Position numbers and translations under genes: made by a program. The notes under the pieces are model-generated. The model made no database searches. It was not told where the DNA came from and saw nothing but the letters and a program-made list of their open reading frames with translations. Positions 53,994-64,000 of a DNA stretch of 64,000 nucleotides are shown one piece after another (within the stretch, counting starts at the first letter, position 1; each line of letters starts with the position of its first letter). The DNA is from Ustilago trichophora (taxonomy: Eukaryota; Basidiomycota; Ustilaginomycetes; Ustilaginales; Ustilaginaceae). The stretch is from NCBI GenBank assembly GCA_900323505.1, contig OOIN01000005.1, forward strand, positions 558,001 to 622,000, in the 5' to 3' direction.

Positions 53994-56081
53994 CTTTTTT
54001 GTTTTCAAGAAAGGGGAGAAAAGGGATGTGATGGTGGTGGAGGGAGGAGAGGAAAGCCAAAATCGAATGTATGTGGGAGAATATCGAGCAGGCGACAAAG
54101 AGAGGCTCAAGTGGGCCAAGCAGCGATCAGTGAACGGGCGAAAAAAAAGAGGCAGAGAGGGAGAAAGCGACCCGGAAGGTCAAAGCGAGCGAGAGACCGA
54201 GCGGCACAAAAAGCAGCAGCGGCAGCAGCAGCGGCAGCAGCAGCGATGAACAGCAGATAGCACCAAGCAAAGCACAGGCAGCAAGCACACGCGATTGACC
54301 ATGACGACGGGTGAAAATGCTGTACAGGCGGAATAGGGCGGGAGCCGATTTCAAGAAGAAATCCAAAGCACTCACACTGTCACGCCCAAATCTGATTTCC
54401 CAATTCCCAGCCAGATCGAAAAATAAAATTAAAATACTGTAAAAAAAAGCCAGGGAGATCCCCAACACGCTTTTTGTTGTTCTTATTGAAGGAATCGGCC
54501 ATGATCCGAAATTGAATCATATTCAGCTCTGTTCAAACTTGGCGCGCTGCTCAAGGTTTTGTTGCTGCTCTAATGTCAATCAATCCACCAAAAAAAAGTG
54601 TCCGATCGTAATGGGATCTGCGTACAGAGTAGAAATTCATCCGCTGCTGAATCGATTATCGGATTTCACGCCCGAGTTCTGCCTCGAATTCGGTCATGAC
54701 CAACACTTTGTTTGTACTGTAGAAGCAATAGAGTGTTGCTCTCTCTCTCTCTCACATACACTATCGACCGAGATGGCTTTCACCAGAAGATGGTTGTAGA
54801 TCCACCACCAGCCAGCCATTCCAAGCTGCGCACGCAACATCAATTACAACTTGAGAGGCTCATGTGAAATGCAATGCTTCTTGGTGATCCTCATACCAAC
54901 GCTATCATCCGCGGTTCTGACTCTCCATCAGCTCTGGTGGAACTTTCAGAACGCAGTTCTATAGTCAAACGTGTGCTGCTGCTGGAAAAAAAAAAAATGG
55001 AGACTCTCCGCCCCAAAAATCTCTCTCTGCAATACAACAGCACACAGCACTGCGCGATATTTTTTACTTATTTTGTTTTTCATGCGTGTTTTCTGGCTGT
55101 TTCGGAACAACCGGCTCTTGCAAAACGATGGAAGACCGGCTCAAGTTCGGTTTGCATGCTCCTCTTTTCTTTCCCTTTTGTTTCTCGTAGATCCCTTCTA
55201 TCCTTCTCTCAAGCTCTGAACAATCACTTACTCTTGCCAGACCGACAGAGTCAACGTCAGGCAACAGCCAAGTATGACAAGCCTTGATGAATAGTGTGGT
55301 GTCTGGATCAACGGGTGATCTTTGACTAACTTAATTGGCATAGTATGGCCCGCTATCATGATGCAACATGTTTGAAGCTTGGCAAGTCTGGCATTGCTCG
55401 GGTCTACTTCTCCGCCCTGGGTCCATGTCACAGTTAGAAGAAGAAAGGAGGGGTTATAGAAATGCGGGGCCCGAACAGATCCGCGAAGCCGCGGTGTGGT
55501 TCCAGTTCCATACAGAGACCAACAAACACAAGCATGGCGGTGGAGCCGGCAAGCAATCACTGCCGGATACCGACCATTGCGGGCCATCGACCTCGCTACG
55601 TCACCTTATTCGAGATGCCTGAGCTCCCCTTGAACAACCGAAGGGAGACAGAAAGACAGTTTGGCTTGTGAAGAGGCCGCTAAGAGGAAAGTGAGAAGAA
55701 GATCAAGGGTTTGCTCCGTGTTCGTCCGAAAATATTGAGCAAATTTGTTAAAGCGTCGTTTGTAACCAGAATCGGAGGGGAAATCTGTGTCACGCTTTGT
55801 CATTCCCCCACGGATCAGACATGCATGCAACCTTGAAGCTTCTGAGGACACGTCGACTGTCTCGTCCTCCGATTGCCGAAGTGTTGGTGTCCAACTCAAA
55901 CAGCTTCTTCCTCTTCCTCGCCACTACACTCTTGTTTGCGTGGGTAGCGAGACCTAGTACAGCAACAAGACGCTGTCGAAGCTGCCACCCAAACACGCAT
56001 AGCTATCGTGTAGCCGGTACATTAACTCGAGTACGACTTCAAACTCCATCCTCGTGCGTGCAGCACCTATCGCACAACACC
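53994..56081. other. Long divergent intergenic region, CIT1 / BET1
   Basis: About 2.1 kb. It holds CAG-rich repeats near 54210-54245, an AT-rich segment at about 54420-54450 with TACTGTA, and TTTGTACTGTAG near 54710. The nearby frames are short and without recognisable content. Confidence 0.5.
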
Positions 56082-56939
56082 ATGAATCGTCGTGCAGGAG
56101 CCACCGATCGGCACGCCCTTTTAGCAGGAGGAGCATATCCCACCTCCTCTTCCCTATCCGCCTATCGCTCATCATCACCCTACGACTCGAATCCGTACCC
56201 TTCAACATCCAACGGCTCTTCTTCCATCCCCTATCAGAGTTCCGACTTTGTCGGTGCACCCAAGAAGGAACCTTCCACCTCGAACAACAGCTCCTCATCC
56301 TACGGAGATGGCATATTTGGCCGTGCTGCATCCGCCTACTCCGCGACACGAACAGCAGAAGATCTCGAAGAGCAGAACGATCAACGTCTCGAAGGTCTCA
56401 CCGCCCGAGTATCCATGTTGAAGGAGATCACACTCAACATTGGAACAGAGGTCAGGGAGTCGACAAAAGACTTGGGCGTCTTGGGAGAGGCATTTGAGAA
56501 CACTTCTGCTTTTCTGGGCGGCACGTTTAAGAGGATGAACAAAATGGCCAAACGTCAGGGAGGTTGGTTCTGCAATATGATGCTCTTCTTGCTTTTCGTA
56601 ACCTGGATCTTTGTAAGTGTCATGGTGAATGCTTTCATTCGGTATCAGATGGCACCCATAGTGGAAGGTAGATTTGCTGACATGGATTTTCGATTATTGC
56701 TTTGCGCTGGTAGGTCTTCTTATGGTGGTGGAGAAGATGATCCATGCTTCCCAAGTCTCCTCTTTTCGCCCTGCATTCAGTCTACTCTTCATCCGTCAAC
56801 AGTCTTTTTCAGTCATCAGTGTATTTGTATCTTGCAATTCAGCATCCACTCTTTTCCGCTCGCTCTCTTTATTCTCTCTCTCTCTCTCTCGCTCTTTCCA
56901 TTCCTGCGATCGACCAACGAGACGTCGACAGCAAGATGA
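56082..56939 (+). CDS. BET1: ER-Golgi Qc-SNARE Bet1 (3' end uncertain)
   Basis: From ATG 56082 (MNRRAGATDRHALLAGGAYP). After a Ser/Tyr-rich N-terminus of about 90 residues comes a SNARE helix, EEQNDQRLEGLTARVSMLKE then ITLNIGTEVRESTKDLGVLG, and the Bet1-type stretch FLGGTFKRMNKMAKRQGGWF leading to a C-terminal membrane anchor, CNMMLFLLFVTWIFVSVMVN. Bet1 acts with Sed5, Bos1 and Sec22/Ykt6 in fusion of ER-derived vesicles with the Golgi. Family members end just after the anchor, but here the frame runs on for about 90 residues of unlikely sequence to 56939. A 46-bp candidate intron (56668-56713, GTAGAT...GCTGAC...TAG) does not shorten it. The SNARE part is sure; the last exon is not resolved. 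Confidence 0.82.
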   Translation: MNRRAGATDRHALLAGGAYPTSSSLSAYRSSSPYDSNPYPSTSNGSSSIPYQSSDFVGAPKKEPSTSNNSSSSYGDGIFGRAASAYSATRTAEDLEEQNDQRLEGLTARVSMLKEITLNIGTEVRESTKDLGVLGEAFENTSAFLGGTFKRMNKMAKRQGGWFCNMMLFLLFVTWIFVSVMVNAFIRYQMAPIVEGRFADMDFRLLLCAGRSSYGGGEDDPCFPSLLFSPCIQSTLHPSTVFFSHQCICILQFSIHSFPLALFILSLSLSLFPFLRSTNETSTAR

Positions 56940-57286
56940 TGTTTCGGGTCGAACCTCTCACGACTGCGTGTTCACGCTGCACTCTTCGCAAAGCAATCCG
57001 AGAAGAATGGGTAGGAAAAACCAAAACGATATTGTAAAAAGGAGGGCCGTCTCTCGGAGGCCAAGGAAGTACAAATGAACAAGAGTAACAGCACAGCGAT
57101 AGCTCCACAGAAGCTTGAAGGGAGGTATCCAGTCATCCCTCTGCTTGCGCACTCTATCGACGAAACGAAGCGAACAAGACCCAAAGCAATCCAGAAATGA
57201 GAACAAAGGAGAAAACAATAATGGCGTGCACAACATCGTCATCACGATCTCTATCGAACAACACCATCTTTTGCCATGCTCATCCT
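56940..57286. other. Convergent intergenic region
   Basis: About 350 bp between BET1 and the expansin-like gene. Open small frames, none recognisable; part may be BET1 3' sequence. Confidence 0.5.
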
Positions 57287-57994
57287 TCAAACAGAGAGCA
57301 ACTTGGGACCGAACAGCGCCAGATCCCAAGGGTTTGGTGTCTTTGTCTTGTACATCTTCAACCCTTTAATCCTTCCCTCCTGCAAAGTGCCACTGGGACT
57401 CAGCTTCTTAAATGCCGATTTGGTCAAGTCGACGTGATCTTTTGCGCAACCGGCGCACTTGTCAATGACTCTAACCACGACGCAGTGGTTATCCGCTTGC
57501 TTGTTGCAGAGTTTGACAAACTCTCCGCATTGAGGGCCGTTATCCCAGTGTTTGACGACGGCTCCAATGTGACAGCTGTTGACGGGTTGCCAACTGCCTC
57601 CACCGTTGCCGCATTGGGGGTTGAGCAGATCGTGAGAGGCATACCAGGTGATTTGGACATCGGGAGACCAGAGTTCATCTCGTTCAGAGGGGCCCAGGGT
57701 GAAGTGTTGGACCGCGGCCGAGGATTTCGACGACTTGTGGTGTTTCGAGTGTTTGTGATGATGTTTGGTACGACGCATGAGGGAACGCTGTTCGAGTTGC
57801 TCGGGCGTGTAGTCATCGTCATCTTCGTCTCCGACGACCGAGTTGATGAATTGGAGCGGTTGACCGTCGTCATCCAACTCTTGGGGCAGAGCGGGAATGG
57901 AGGAGGTGGAGGGGATAGTGCCCTCAGCCATAGCGCCAATGGCGAGCAGAGCGAATGTCGCCAGGACCGCGTTGAAGAGCGTGATGCGCACCAT
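57287..57994 (-). CDS. Secreted expansin-like (double-psi beta-barrel) protein
   Basis: A 235-residue protein from ATG 57994. MVRITLFNAVLATFALLAIG then AMAEG is a good signal peptide of about 23 residues. An acidic, then His/Lys/Ser-rich linker (TKHHHKHSKHHKSSKSS) runs to about residue 95. The remainder is a DPBB/RlpA-type domain: VQITWYASHDLLNPQCGNGG, SCHIGAVVKHWDNGPQCGEF, VKLCNKQADNHCVVVRVIDK, CAGCAKDHVDLTKSAFKKLS. Six or more Cys suggest disulfides. The DKCAGC...DLT motif is typical of fungal expansin-like/barwin-related proteins, which lack clear hydrolase activity and may loosen or bind plant or fungal walls. In a plant-associated fungus it is a candidate wall-acting or effector-like protein; this is inference. 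Confidence 0.85.
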   Translation of the reverse strand: MVRITLFNAVLATFALLAIGAMAEGTIPSTSSIPALPQELDDDGQPLQFINSVVGDEDDDDYTPEQLEQRSLMRRTKHHHKHSKHHKSSKSSAAVQHFTLGPSERDELWSPDVQITWYASHDLLNPQCGNGGGSWQPVNSCHIGAVVKHWDNGPQCGEFVKLCNKQADNHCVVVRVIDKCAGCAKDHVDLTKSAFKKLSPSGTLQEGRIKGLKMYKTKTPNPWDLALFGPKLLSV

Positions 57995-60354
57995 GGTGTC
58001 GACAGAAAGCGATTTCGAGTGTAATCAAAACGTCGGACTGGGTGTATATGTGGAGTGAATCTAGCCGGAACAAGGAGCGTAATCGATCTCAAATATTGTA
58101 AAAGTGAAGGTGAAGAAGGGGAATTGACAAAGGAGAAAGGGGTTCTAGAGTTGGGGAGAGGAGAGGGAGGGGAATAGATGGTGCTGGTGGTGGTGGTGGA
58201 GAGGAACGGTCGAGGCAGCCTGAAAGAGATGAGGGGGGATAAGTATACCTACTGTACACGTCTAAGTGAGGTGCTATCCCTGCGGCAAGCGTGGCAAATG
58301 TGCAACGTGAGGCGGAGATATGCCACCAACAGGCGGGACAGGCGGGGGGGCGCACACGGCGGCTCAACACAAAGCGCCTCTGCCCTTGGCGGCTGACACG
58401 GGAAAAGCACGGCATAGCACAGCACAGCATAGCATAGCGTCGCAACGTCGATCCTCCGTGTGCTTGGTGCCTGATCGACAGGACGTATCTCACGCCACCC
58501 TCTTTCTCCCTCTCTCAATCTTTACCACCGCATGAGACTTAGCGGAAGCGGGATGGGGGTCAATGATTCGGCATTGGAACATGTCGGCGGCTTGAGTGTT
58601 AGGCGAGAGTCAGAGTGTACAGTGGCGAAGATCGCGTTTGCGGCCGCTAAGGCAGAGTACATCTCGGGAAAAGAATGGTACAATTCTGGGTATAGTTGCT
58701 GTATAGTACATCACACTATGGAAGAGGCTGGTGCGCTTCGCTTGGACGCGACAATGAAGAAGTGGTACAGGCTAGAGAGGGTGGTATGAGTCTAGCGGGG
58801 ATGTGTGTGGGTGTAGATCACGCTGGACGAGCTACCTAGTGGCCGATATTCAAAGCGCGAGTCGATGTCTAGTGTTGAAGCAAAGGCATGTAGCTTGCAA
58901 GCTAGTCTCGTATGAGAGGAGGGAGGGTTAAAGCACGGCGTCCACCAAGTACAACATGAAGATTCAATGATGAAGCCGACTGGCATCTCTCCAGCCTTGA
59001 ATACACGCTTGTCGCCCCAATGTCGCCGACATGTCTGGCATCCACCAACACCAACATCACCACAGACATCATTGCCCCAAAAAAGGGGGCGTGCCATAAG
59101 ACTCAAAAATGACGATGACAAGGGGGGAGAGGAAATGGGTTGCATTCCAACCAATTGCGTGGGTCGCGTATTTGACGTGCATGCAATCCAACTTGCCAAC
59201 TTGGGCACTTTGTCTGAGTTTTTGATGCCGGCGTTTCTCAACGTACTGTATAGTACGCGCTGTTGAGTGCGTGACATGTCAACCTCGGCTAAGTTTCCTC
59301 GCACTGTACAGTATATGCCAGCTGAAACCAACACGCAACCCCTCACTCGAGACGTTGTTTTGGAAAACGGTTCTGCTGAGGAGCACGCTGGCAGGAACAG
59401 GGCGCGAATATGTGGCTTTTGAAAGGCGGGACAACGGGAAGAAGGGCGCAGTCGCGGAAGCTAGATTCGGGCGCTGGGGCGCGCTATTTGGCATGCACCT
59501 GCCTCATATAGAGGGAGGGTACTTTCAAGGTTGGATGTTCGAGGTCACATTGTCGGGAGATCTGGGCGGTCCCCCTCAGACCGACGATTTTGTGTGCGCT
59601 ATGATGATGATCCTTCTAAGAAGAGCTCTAGTGTACGGATACAAGCATCAAAGCGTATCACTCCCTCTTTGTGCTTGTTTTTCTGGCTTCCATCCGAGCT
59701 TTCTGGAGCTTCGCCTGGCCTACAGTACTGTACATGCTACATGAAACGGAAGATTCTTGTCTACAGTATTACTGAAAATAGCATAAGTCATGTCAGAGAG
59801 TGATGCATCAGCCACATCTCGCATAAGCACCCAAACATCTAGACGATACTGTAGTTTGTCAATCTACTGTATCATCTACATTACGGTATCGTGATGCTTT
59901 TTCGGCGATCTATGTATTGGTTCTCGCTTGAACCTTCCACACTTGTGCAGATCCGAGCCTTCGGTACACCTTCTTCCATCCTCTTTGATCGTCATGACAA
60001 GTTCGACAGACGTTATACAGGGGGCTTCGCAAAGCTCGATGGATGAACGAGCTCAAAGGGTTTCTGTGTAGCCTTTCTTCCCTTTTTTTTTTCGGTGATT
60101 TCTGGCAGGATTTTTCGCAAGATTTTTTTCTTTTTTCTTTCTAATTCCAAGAGCAATCTGTGCCAAGTCGCCGGCCTTGAACCCGCAAATCTCTTGTGAA
60201 CAAGACAACGTCATATCTCCAAGCCTTCAACCGCTCTCAAGCACTCATCGTTTTGACACAGCCTTTCGTCCGCTCGAGCCAACACACTCCGGATCCAATG
60301 CATCGTATGTTGAACGTCTTCCATTCCAAATTGGCGGTAGAGTCAATTATCTCT
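57995..60354. other. Long intergenic region
   Basis: About 2.4 kb without a recognisable gene. It is rich in TACTGTA/TACAGTA motifs (59241-59256, 59302-59313, 59721-59735, and near 59855 and 59870). It includes the expansin-like gene promoter and the 3' flank of TIM21. Confidence 0.5.
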
Positions 60355-61704
60355 TCATCGCTGCACCTCACCGGGCTTCCTAATGATCCACACCCGCTGT
60401 CGCATAAACGCCTGCGAGTTGGGAACGTCGACAAACAGCGTGCGGTACTGTAAGGTACCATCTTGATCCTTGACCAGCTCGGCGTGGACTTCACCCGTCG
60501 ACCAGGTTCCCGGTTCAGAGCCACGGCGCGATTTGGGTGCCGACGGAGAGGTAAGGCTCGAGGTGATGGCTTCTGTCGAGCTTCGGACTGCGTTTGTCAA
60601 GCCGCCGAGAGCTGAGTTCCAAGTTCGGCTCAGGATGTTGTCTGATGTCGCCGAAGCAGTTGCAAGGTCAGAAGAAGAGCTGTCTGGAGGGCCAGTGGTG
60701 GTGGTGGATGACGCTGCAGCATTGTGGTCCAAAGCGTCGCTGGAGGAAAGGTCGACACCAAGTTGCTCACCCAGCCACTCGCCGCCTTCGGTGACCTTGC
60801 GGCCAACCCATTTGCCCGCTTCTACGATCTCGTAGCGTGCCGTATCCCAGATGGACCAATCTTCTCCCTTCTCCCTTGCTCCGATCCAAAATCGGAGTAG
60901 CATCTTTTCCTCTCCAGTTCGCTCGTCGGTGAACGATACGGAAGGAACAGACCTCGACCGTCTCCTATCTTTGACCGAAGGTGGGTTGAGAGGAGAGAAA
61001 TCGCTCGTGCCAGCCTCCGCTGTCGGGGATGTACGAAAGCGGTAGGGCGTCAAGAGATGGTTTGCGATCTCGGCGCTGTTCTGGACGCGCTTGCATGCGT
61101 CGGCATAGATGACGGTCGGGCTGTTTTTGGCGAACAGCTCGCTGCTGAGTGCATATACGAGCACGAATGTTAACGCACCGCCACCGAGGATGAGCATCGT
61201 TCGAGAAGACTGCACGGTAGCACGGGCGACCTTTTGTCCTGTCTTTAGCTGCGACCATGGTTTGCCTTGGCCTGTGGCTTTGTCGATGATGGTGGGTCCC
61301 GAACTGATTCCACCCGCTGAAAGACCTGCCATACCGAGTCCACCTCTTGAATTCGAGGCAGCGTCTAGTGCAGCTTCGGCAGTTGCGTTGAAGCGCGGTC
61401 GAGGTTGCGCTTCTGACAGGGCCGACGAAGAAGAAGAGGAAGAGGAGGAGGAAGAAGATGATGCTCGGAGCTCGTCCAAAATCTGTCGTTGAGTGAAGGC
61501 CGCTTTGGATCTTTTGAGATTACTCGATCCTGATTTGCTTTTGTCGTTCGTCCTTGCTGTCGAAGCATGGAAGCTGCGACGATTCGTTGGGAAGGCATTT
61601 CGCGCGTGGACAACTCGAGTCGAACCTACGACCGGGACAGAGACCGCACCACCAAGCAGTCGGAGTGACGGCGTCAGAGTCATCAACGGCGTTGTGACAT
61701 TCAT
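60355..61704 (-). CDS. TIM21: Mitochondrial TIM23-complex subunit Tim21
   Basis: A 449-residue protein from ATG 61704 (MNVTTPLMTLTPSLRLLGGA). An Arg/Ser-rich mitochondrial presequence leads through a poly-Ser run (coded by a GAA/GAG repeat) and a Gly-rich linker to KTGQKVARATVQSSRTMLIL, a membrane span at about 169-188, and the intermembrane-space domain SPTVIYADACKRVQNSAEIA, HLLTPYRFRT, LLRFWIGAREKGEDW and GTLQYRTLFVDVP...RVWIIRKPG. Tim21 links TIM23 to the TOM complex and the respiratory chain during presequence import. The C-terminal domain contains an unusual Ser/Thr-rich insert of about 100 residues (from about 310 to 405) before its last strands, making the protein much longer than yeast Tim21 (about 240). 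Confidence 0.9.
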   Translation of the reverse strand: MNVTTPLMTLTPSLRLLGGAVSVPVVGSTRVVHARNAFPTNRRSFHASTARTNDKSKSGSSNLKRSKAAFTQRQILDELRASSSSSSSSSSSSSALSEAQPRPRFNATAEAALDAASNSRGGLGMAGLSAGGISSGPTIIDKATGQGKPWSQLKTGQKVARATVQSSRTMLILGGGALTFVLVYALSSELFAKNSPTVIYADACKRVQNSAEIANHLLTPYRFRTSPTAEAGTSDFSPLNPPSVKDRRRSRSVPSVSFTDERTGEEKMLLRFWIGAREKGEDWSIWDTARYEIVEAGKWVGRKVTEGGEWLGEQLGVDLSSSDALDHNAAASSTTTTGPPDSSSSDLATASATSDNILSRTWNSALGGLTNAVRSSTEAITSSLTSPSAPKSRRGSEPGTWSTGEVHAELVKDQDGTLQYRTLFVDVPNSQAFMRQRVWIIRKPGEVQR

Positions 61705-62745
61705 CTTGTCTTGACTCTCCGATGAGGTTGTTGGTGAGCTCGATAGATGGTGGTATCCAATGGAGATTACAATAATGTGTGTTTGCCGAGTATGAGAAGA
61801 AGTCGCTGGTTGGTGCACTCTCTGGTTGAAGAGAGCTTTCTTTTCTATCCGAAAGCCGAGAGCGTTGATTTTCGGCCGGCTTGGGAAAAAAAGAGAGCAT
61901 TTTCTCCACTTGTCTTTGAAAAGTGTCGGCTTCAGAATTGTCATGTGGTCTGAGCGCCTAAATCGTGGCTGAGCTGCTGCGTTGCTGCGTTGCTGCGTTT
62001 TCCGTTTGACTGGCCTCCCCGCTTGACCTGCAGGAGGACCCTGAATCAATGCTGCTGCCTGCCCTATCTTGCCATTGTTGCAGGACATGTTGGTATGCTA
62101 CGGGATCGCGATCCATTATTTGGCCATGACTGTAGCCAAGATTTGAATCGTGTGGCAGTATCGCAGTTGAGTGGGAGAGCTCAAGTCAACGAGGCAACGG
62201 AGATACACAGCTCCAACGGCACTTGACTGGAATTTGCGCCTAATAGCTCAGCAGCGTGGGCGGCGCTCTGATACTCAGCTGCTCCGAGGTCATCCGCTCC
62301 TCTCGGCAACCACCATCCTTGAGCACCTAGCGCCTCCAGTCAACCAGACATCATCGGTTGCTCGAAGAGATCACATTCATCGACAGCTTCAAACCCATCA
62401 CGCAGCCACGATCGCAAGATCGCTTCCTTCCTTCCTTCCTTCCTTCCTTCCTTCCTTCCTTCCTTCCTTCCTTCCTTCCTTCCTTCCTTCCTTCCTTCCT
62501 TCCTTCCTTCCTTCCTTCCTTCCTTCCTTCCTTCCTTCCTTCTCCTCGACTCACACATTCTACCCTCCTCGGCGTAGCTCCTTGACTCGTTGTGGCCTCA
62601 TCAGATTCCGCAAGCTCGACGACAGTTGCATGAGCTCAGTGTGAAGTCAACTTCAGAGCTGCCGAATTTGAGCTAGCACGCCTCGGCATCGATCCAGACT
62701 CTCAAGCAGACTTTGATAGAGTGAGCTTGCTGAAGGAAAGCCAAG
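61705..62745. other. Divergent promoter region, TIM21 / MOH1
   Basis: About 1 kb containing a long (TTCC)n microsatellite (listed separately). Frames encoding repeated PSFL or KEGR here are artefacts. Confidence 0.55.
62424..62542 (+). repeat. (TTCC)n tetranucleotide microsatellite, about 29 copies
   Basis: Unbroken CTTC/TTCC repeats over about 118 bp, 200 bp before the MOH1 start. Copy number is likely to vary between strains. Confidence 0.97.
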
Positions 62746-63078
62746 ATGGGTATGACACACAAGCAGTACCTTTGCGGCCAGCGTATCTTTGGCTGCAAAG
62801 AGTGCAAGACTCACCTCACTACCATCGAAAGCCTGGTCAGCCGAGCTTTCAATGGTCAGCATGGTCGAGCATATCTCTTCGATTCAGTCACCAATATCAC
62901 GCTGGGCGAACCCGAGGATCGACACATGACCACTGGCCTGCACACAGTACGGGACATCACCTGCTTAAAGTGCAAGACTACGCTTGGCTGGAAGTACGAT
63001 CGTGCATATGTGGCGGCGGAGAAATATAAGGAGGGCAAGTTCATCCTAGAGAAGGAGCTTACTGTCGACGTCCACTGA
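62746..63078 (+). CDS. MOH1: Yippee-family zinc protein (Moh1-like)
   Basis: A 110-residue protein from ATG 62746 (MGMTHKQYLCGQRIFGCKEC). Length and the Yippee pattern match: zinc ligands C17, C20, C73 and C76 in FGCKECKTHL and ITCLKCKTTLGWKYDRAY, with the hallmark GQHGRAYLFDSVTNITLGEP and HMTTGLHTVRDI between. Yeast Moh1 associates with the GID/CTLH ubiquitin-ligase system, and animal YPEL5 likewise; a similar role is likely here. The C-terminus KFILEKELTVDVH is standard. No intron in the frame. Confidence 0.93.
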   Translation: MGMTHKQYLCGQRIFGCKECKTHLTTIESLVSRAFNGQHGRAYLFDSVTNITLGEPEDRHMTTGLHTVRDITCLKCKTTLGWKYDRAYVAAEKYKEGKFILEKELTVDVH

Positions 63079-64000
63079 TCTCTCAGGGAAGATCTGTTCC
63101 CTCGTCTCCGCGATGGCAATACCCCGGCGGACGTAAGACCAACCCAAAGAGAAAGCATCGGAGACGCTCGTGGCTCATCTTCAGCTCGAACGCGGTGAAG
63201 GAACTTGTAGAATGGGGTTCGGGGTTCAAAGAAGGGGAAGGCAACCCACTTCACTTCGACAGCCATCGAGGCTCACGAGCGCTCAACTCCTGCCTCGATC
63301 GCGACGATGTTCCTAGTCGATCCTCACAATAACCATTCACAACAAGCTACGCCGGTGTCCGAGCATAAGTTGGGCCGTGATAGTATCTAACTAGCCTTCA
63401 TACCGTCAATACTCAAAATACCGGCACAGAAGCTTGGACTTTCGAGCTCCAAGTGACATGTGCTCCATCCGGAGGATCCAAGACAGCAAGCACGTTCGCT
63501 CGAGTCGCTGGAGCAAGCAATTCTTCCTGTGTTGCCTTCAACTCTAAGAGTAAAGCAAAGCACACACCACCGACCATCAACGCTACCTGAAGCTCGAAAC
63601 ATGACCCTTACTGCTCACGCTTGACTACTTTCACATAGATTGGATTTGCACGATTAGCCATCTTGACCTTTCGCCAACGCCCATCAGCTGGATTTATTGT
63701 ACTCGAGTCAGCATCAATACAAGTTCGCCTTGCTTTTACAGAGCGTCGACAGACGCGATCAGTGTGTTGGAGTATGAATCATGTGTTGGTATACTGTAGA
63801 GTACAAGTACAGTACATAGGGCGGATGTCGTCATAATGGTGGTTGCCAACAGTATCGGCCGAAAGTGCTGCTAGCCAAACTGCTAGCAAAGGAGTCGGGC
63901 GTGGGGTACAGAAGGCTTTGTAGCAAGCCGAAGCCTGCATGCAACGAGCAAGTTTGTTGTGCATTTCCACTGCAGATTCAATACAAATGAAAGGGGGAGC
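63079..64000. other. Intergenic, right edge of the window
   Basis: About 920 bp with no recognisable gene. TACTGTA/TACAGTA motifs occur at about 63791-63817. A gene could begin beyond the window. Confidence 0.5.

Noticed and set aside
62230..62295. tRNA-like TAGCTCAGCAG segment
   Set aside because: It resembles an A box, but no B box, acceptor stem or cloverleaf could be drawn.
62171..62644. Frames encoding repeated PSFL (+) or KEGR (-)
   Set aside because: Translation of the (TTCC)n microsatellite; no coding content outside it.

Overview
The window reads as nuclear DNA of a basidiomycete fungus, most likely a smut of the Ustilaginomycotina. This is a judgement from the proteins, the few short introns (four clear cases, one per gene), the CT-rich leaders before start codons and the abundant simple repeats. 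Most genes are single open reading frames. Species was not determined.

Layout: the 3' end of a NatC acetyltransferase gene (1-144); a large low-complexity protein (517-2577, -); a class I aminotransferase (3575-5454, -, one intron); an intact Tc1/IS630-like transposon (5763-7461); an RPAP3-like TPR protein (7477-8736, -); a small possibly lipid-anchored protein (9749-10264, +). A housekeeping block follows: mitochondrial FAD glycerol-3-phosphate dehydrogenase with EF-hands, V-ATPase subunit B, IMP4, mitoribosomal bL28m, a PIN-domain protein, SEC23, the import motor J-protein PAM18, and a 2115-residue O-GlcNAc transferase homologue (28697-35044).

From 36507 to 48321 lies an 11.8-kb DNA transposon. 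It has 45-bp perfect terminal inverted repeats, subterminal repeat arrays, a Tnp2/CMC-like transposase (37956-41495, -) and a second, coiled-coil protein (43388-45154, -) that may be a TnpA-type accessory factor. It sits between two small genes (35871-36194, + and 48622-48951, -) whose products share an identical Cys4 spacing (C-x2-C-x8-F-x7-C-x2-C), point tail to tail and both have a TATA-like box about 90-120 bp before the start codon. The right end of the element holds six 17-bp blocks that alternate strictly in orientation, which is the most unusual sequence structure in the window.

The last part holds a WD40 protein, mitochondrial citrate synthase, the ER-Golgi SNARE BET1, a secreted expansin-like protein, TIM21 and a Yippee/MOH1 protein. 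Several genes serve mitochondria (GUT2, bL28m, PAM18, CIT1, TIM21; PAM18 and TIM21 both act at the TIM23 translocase) or ER-Golgi traffic (SEC23, BET1). They are scattered and show no sign of operon-like organisation. No rRNA, tRNA or CRISPR array was recognised.
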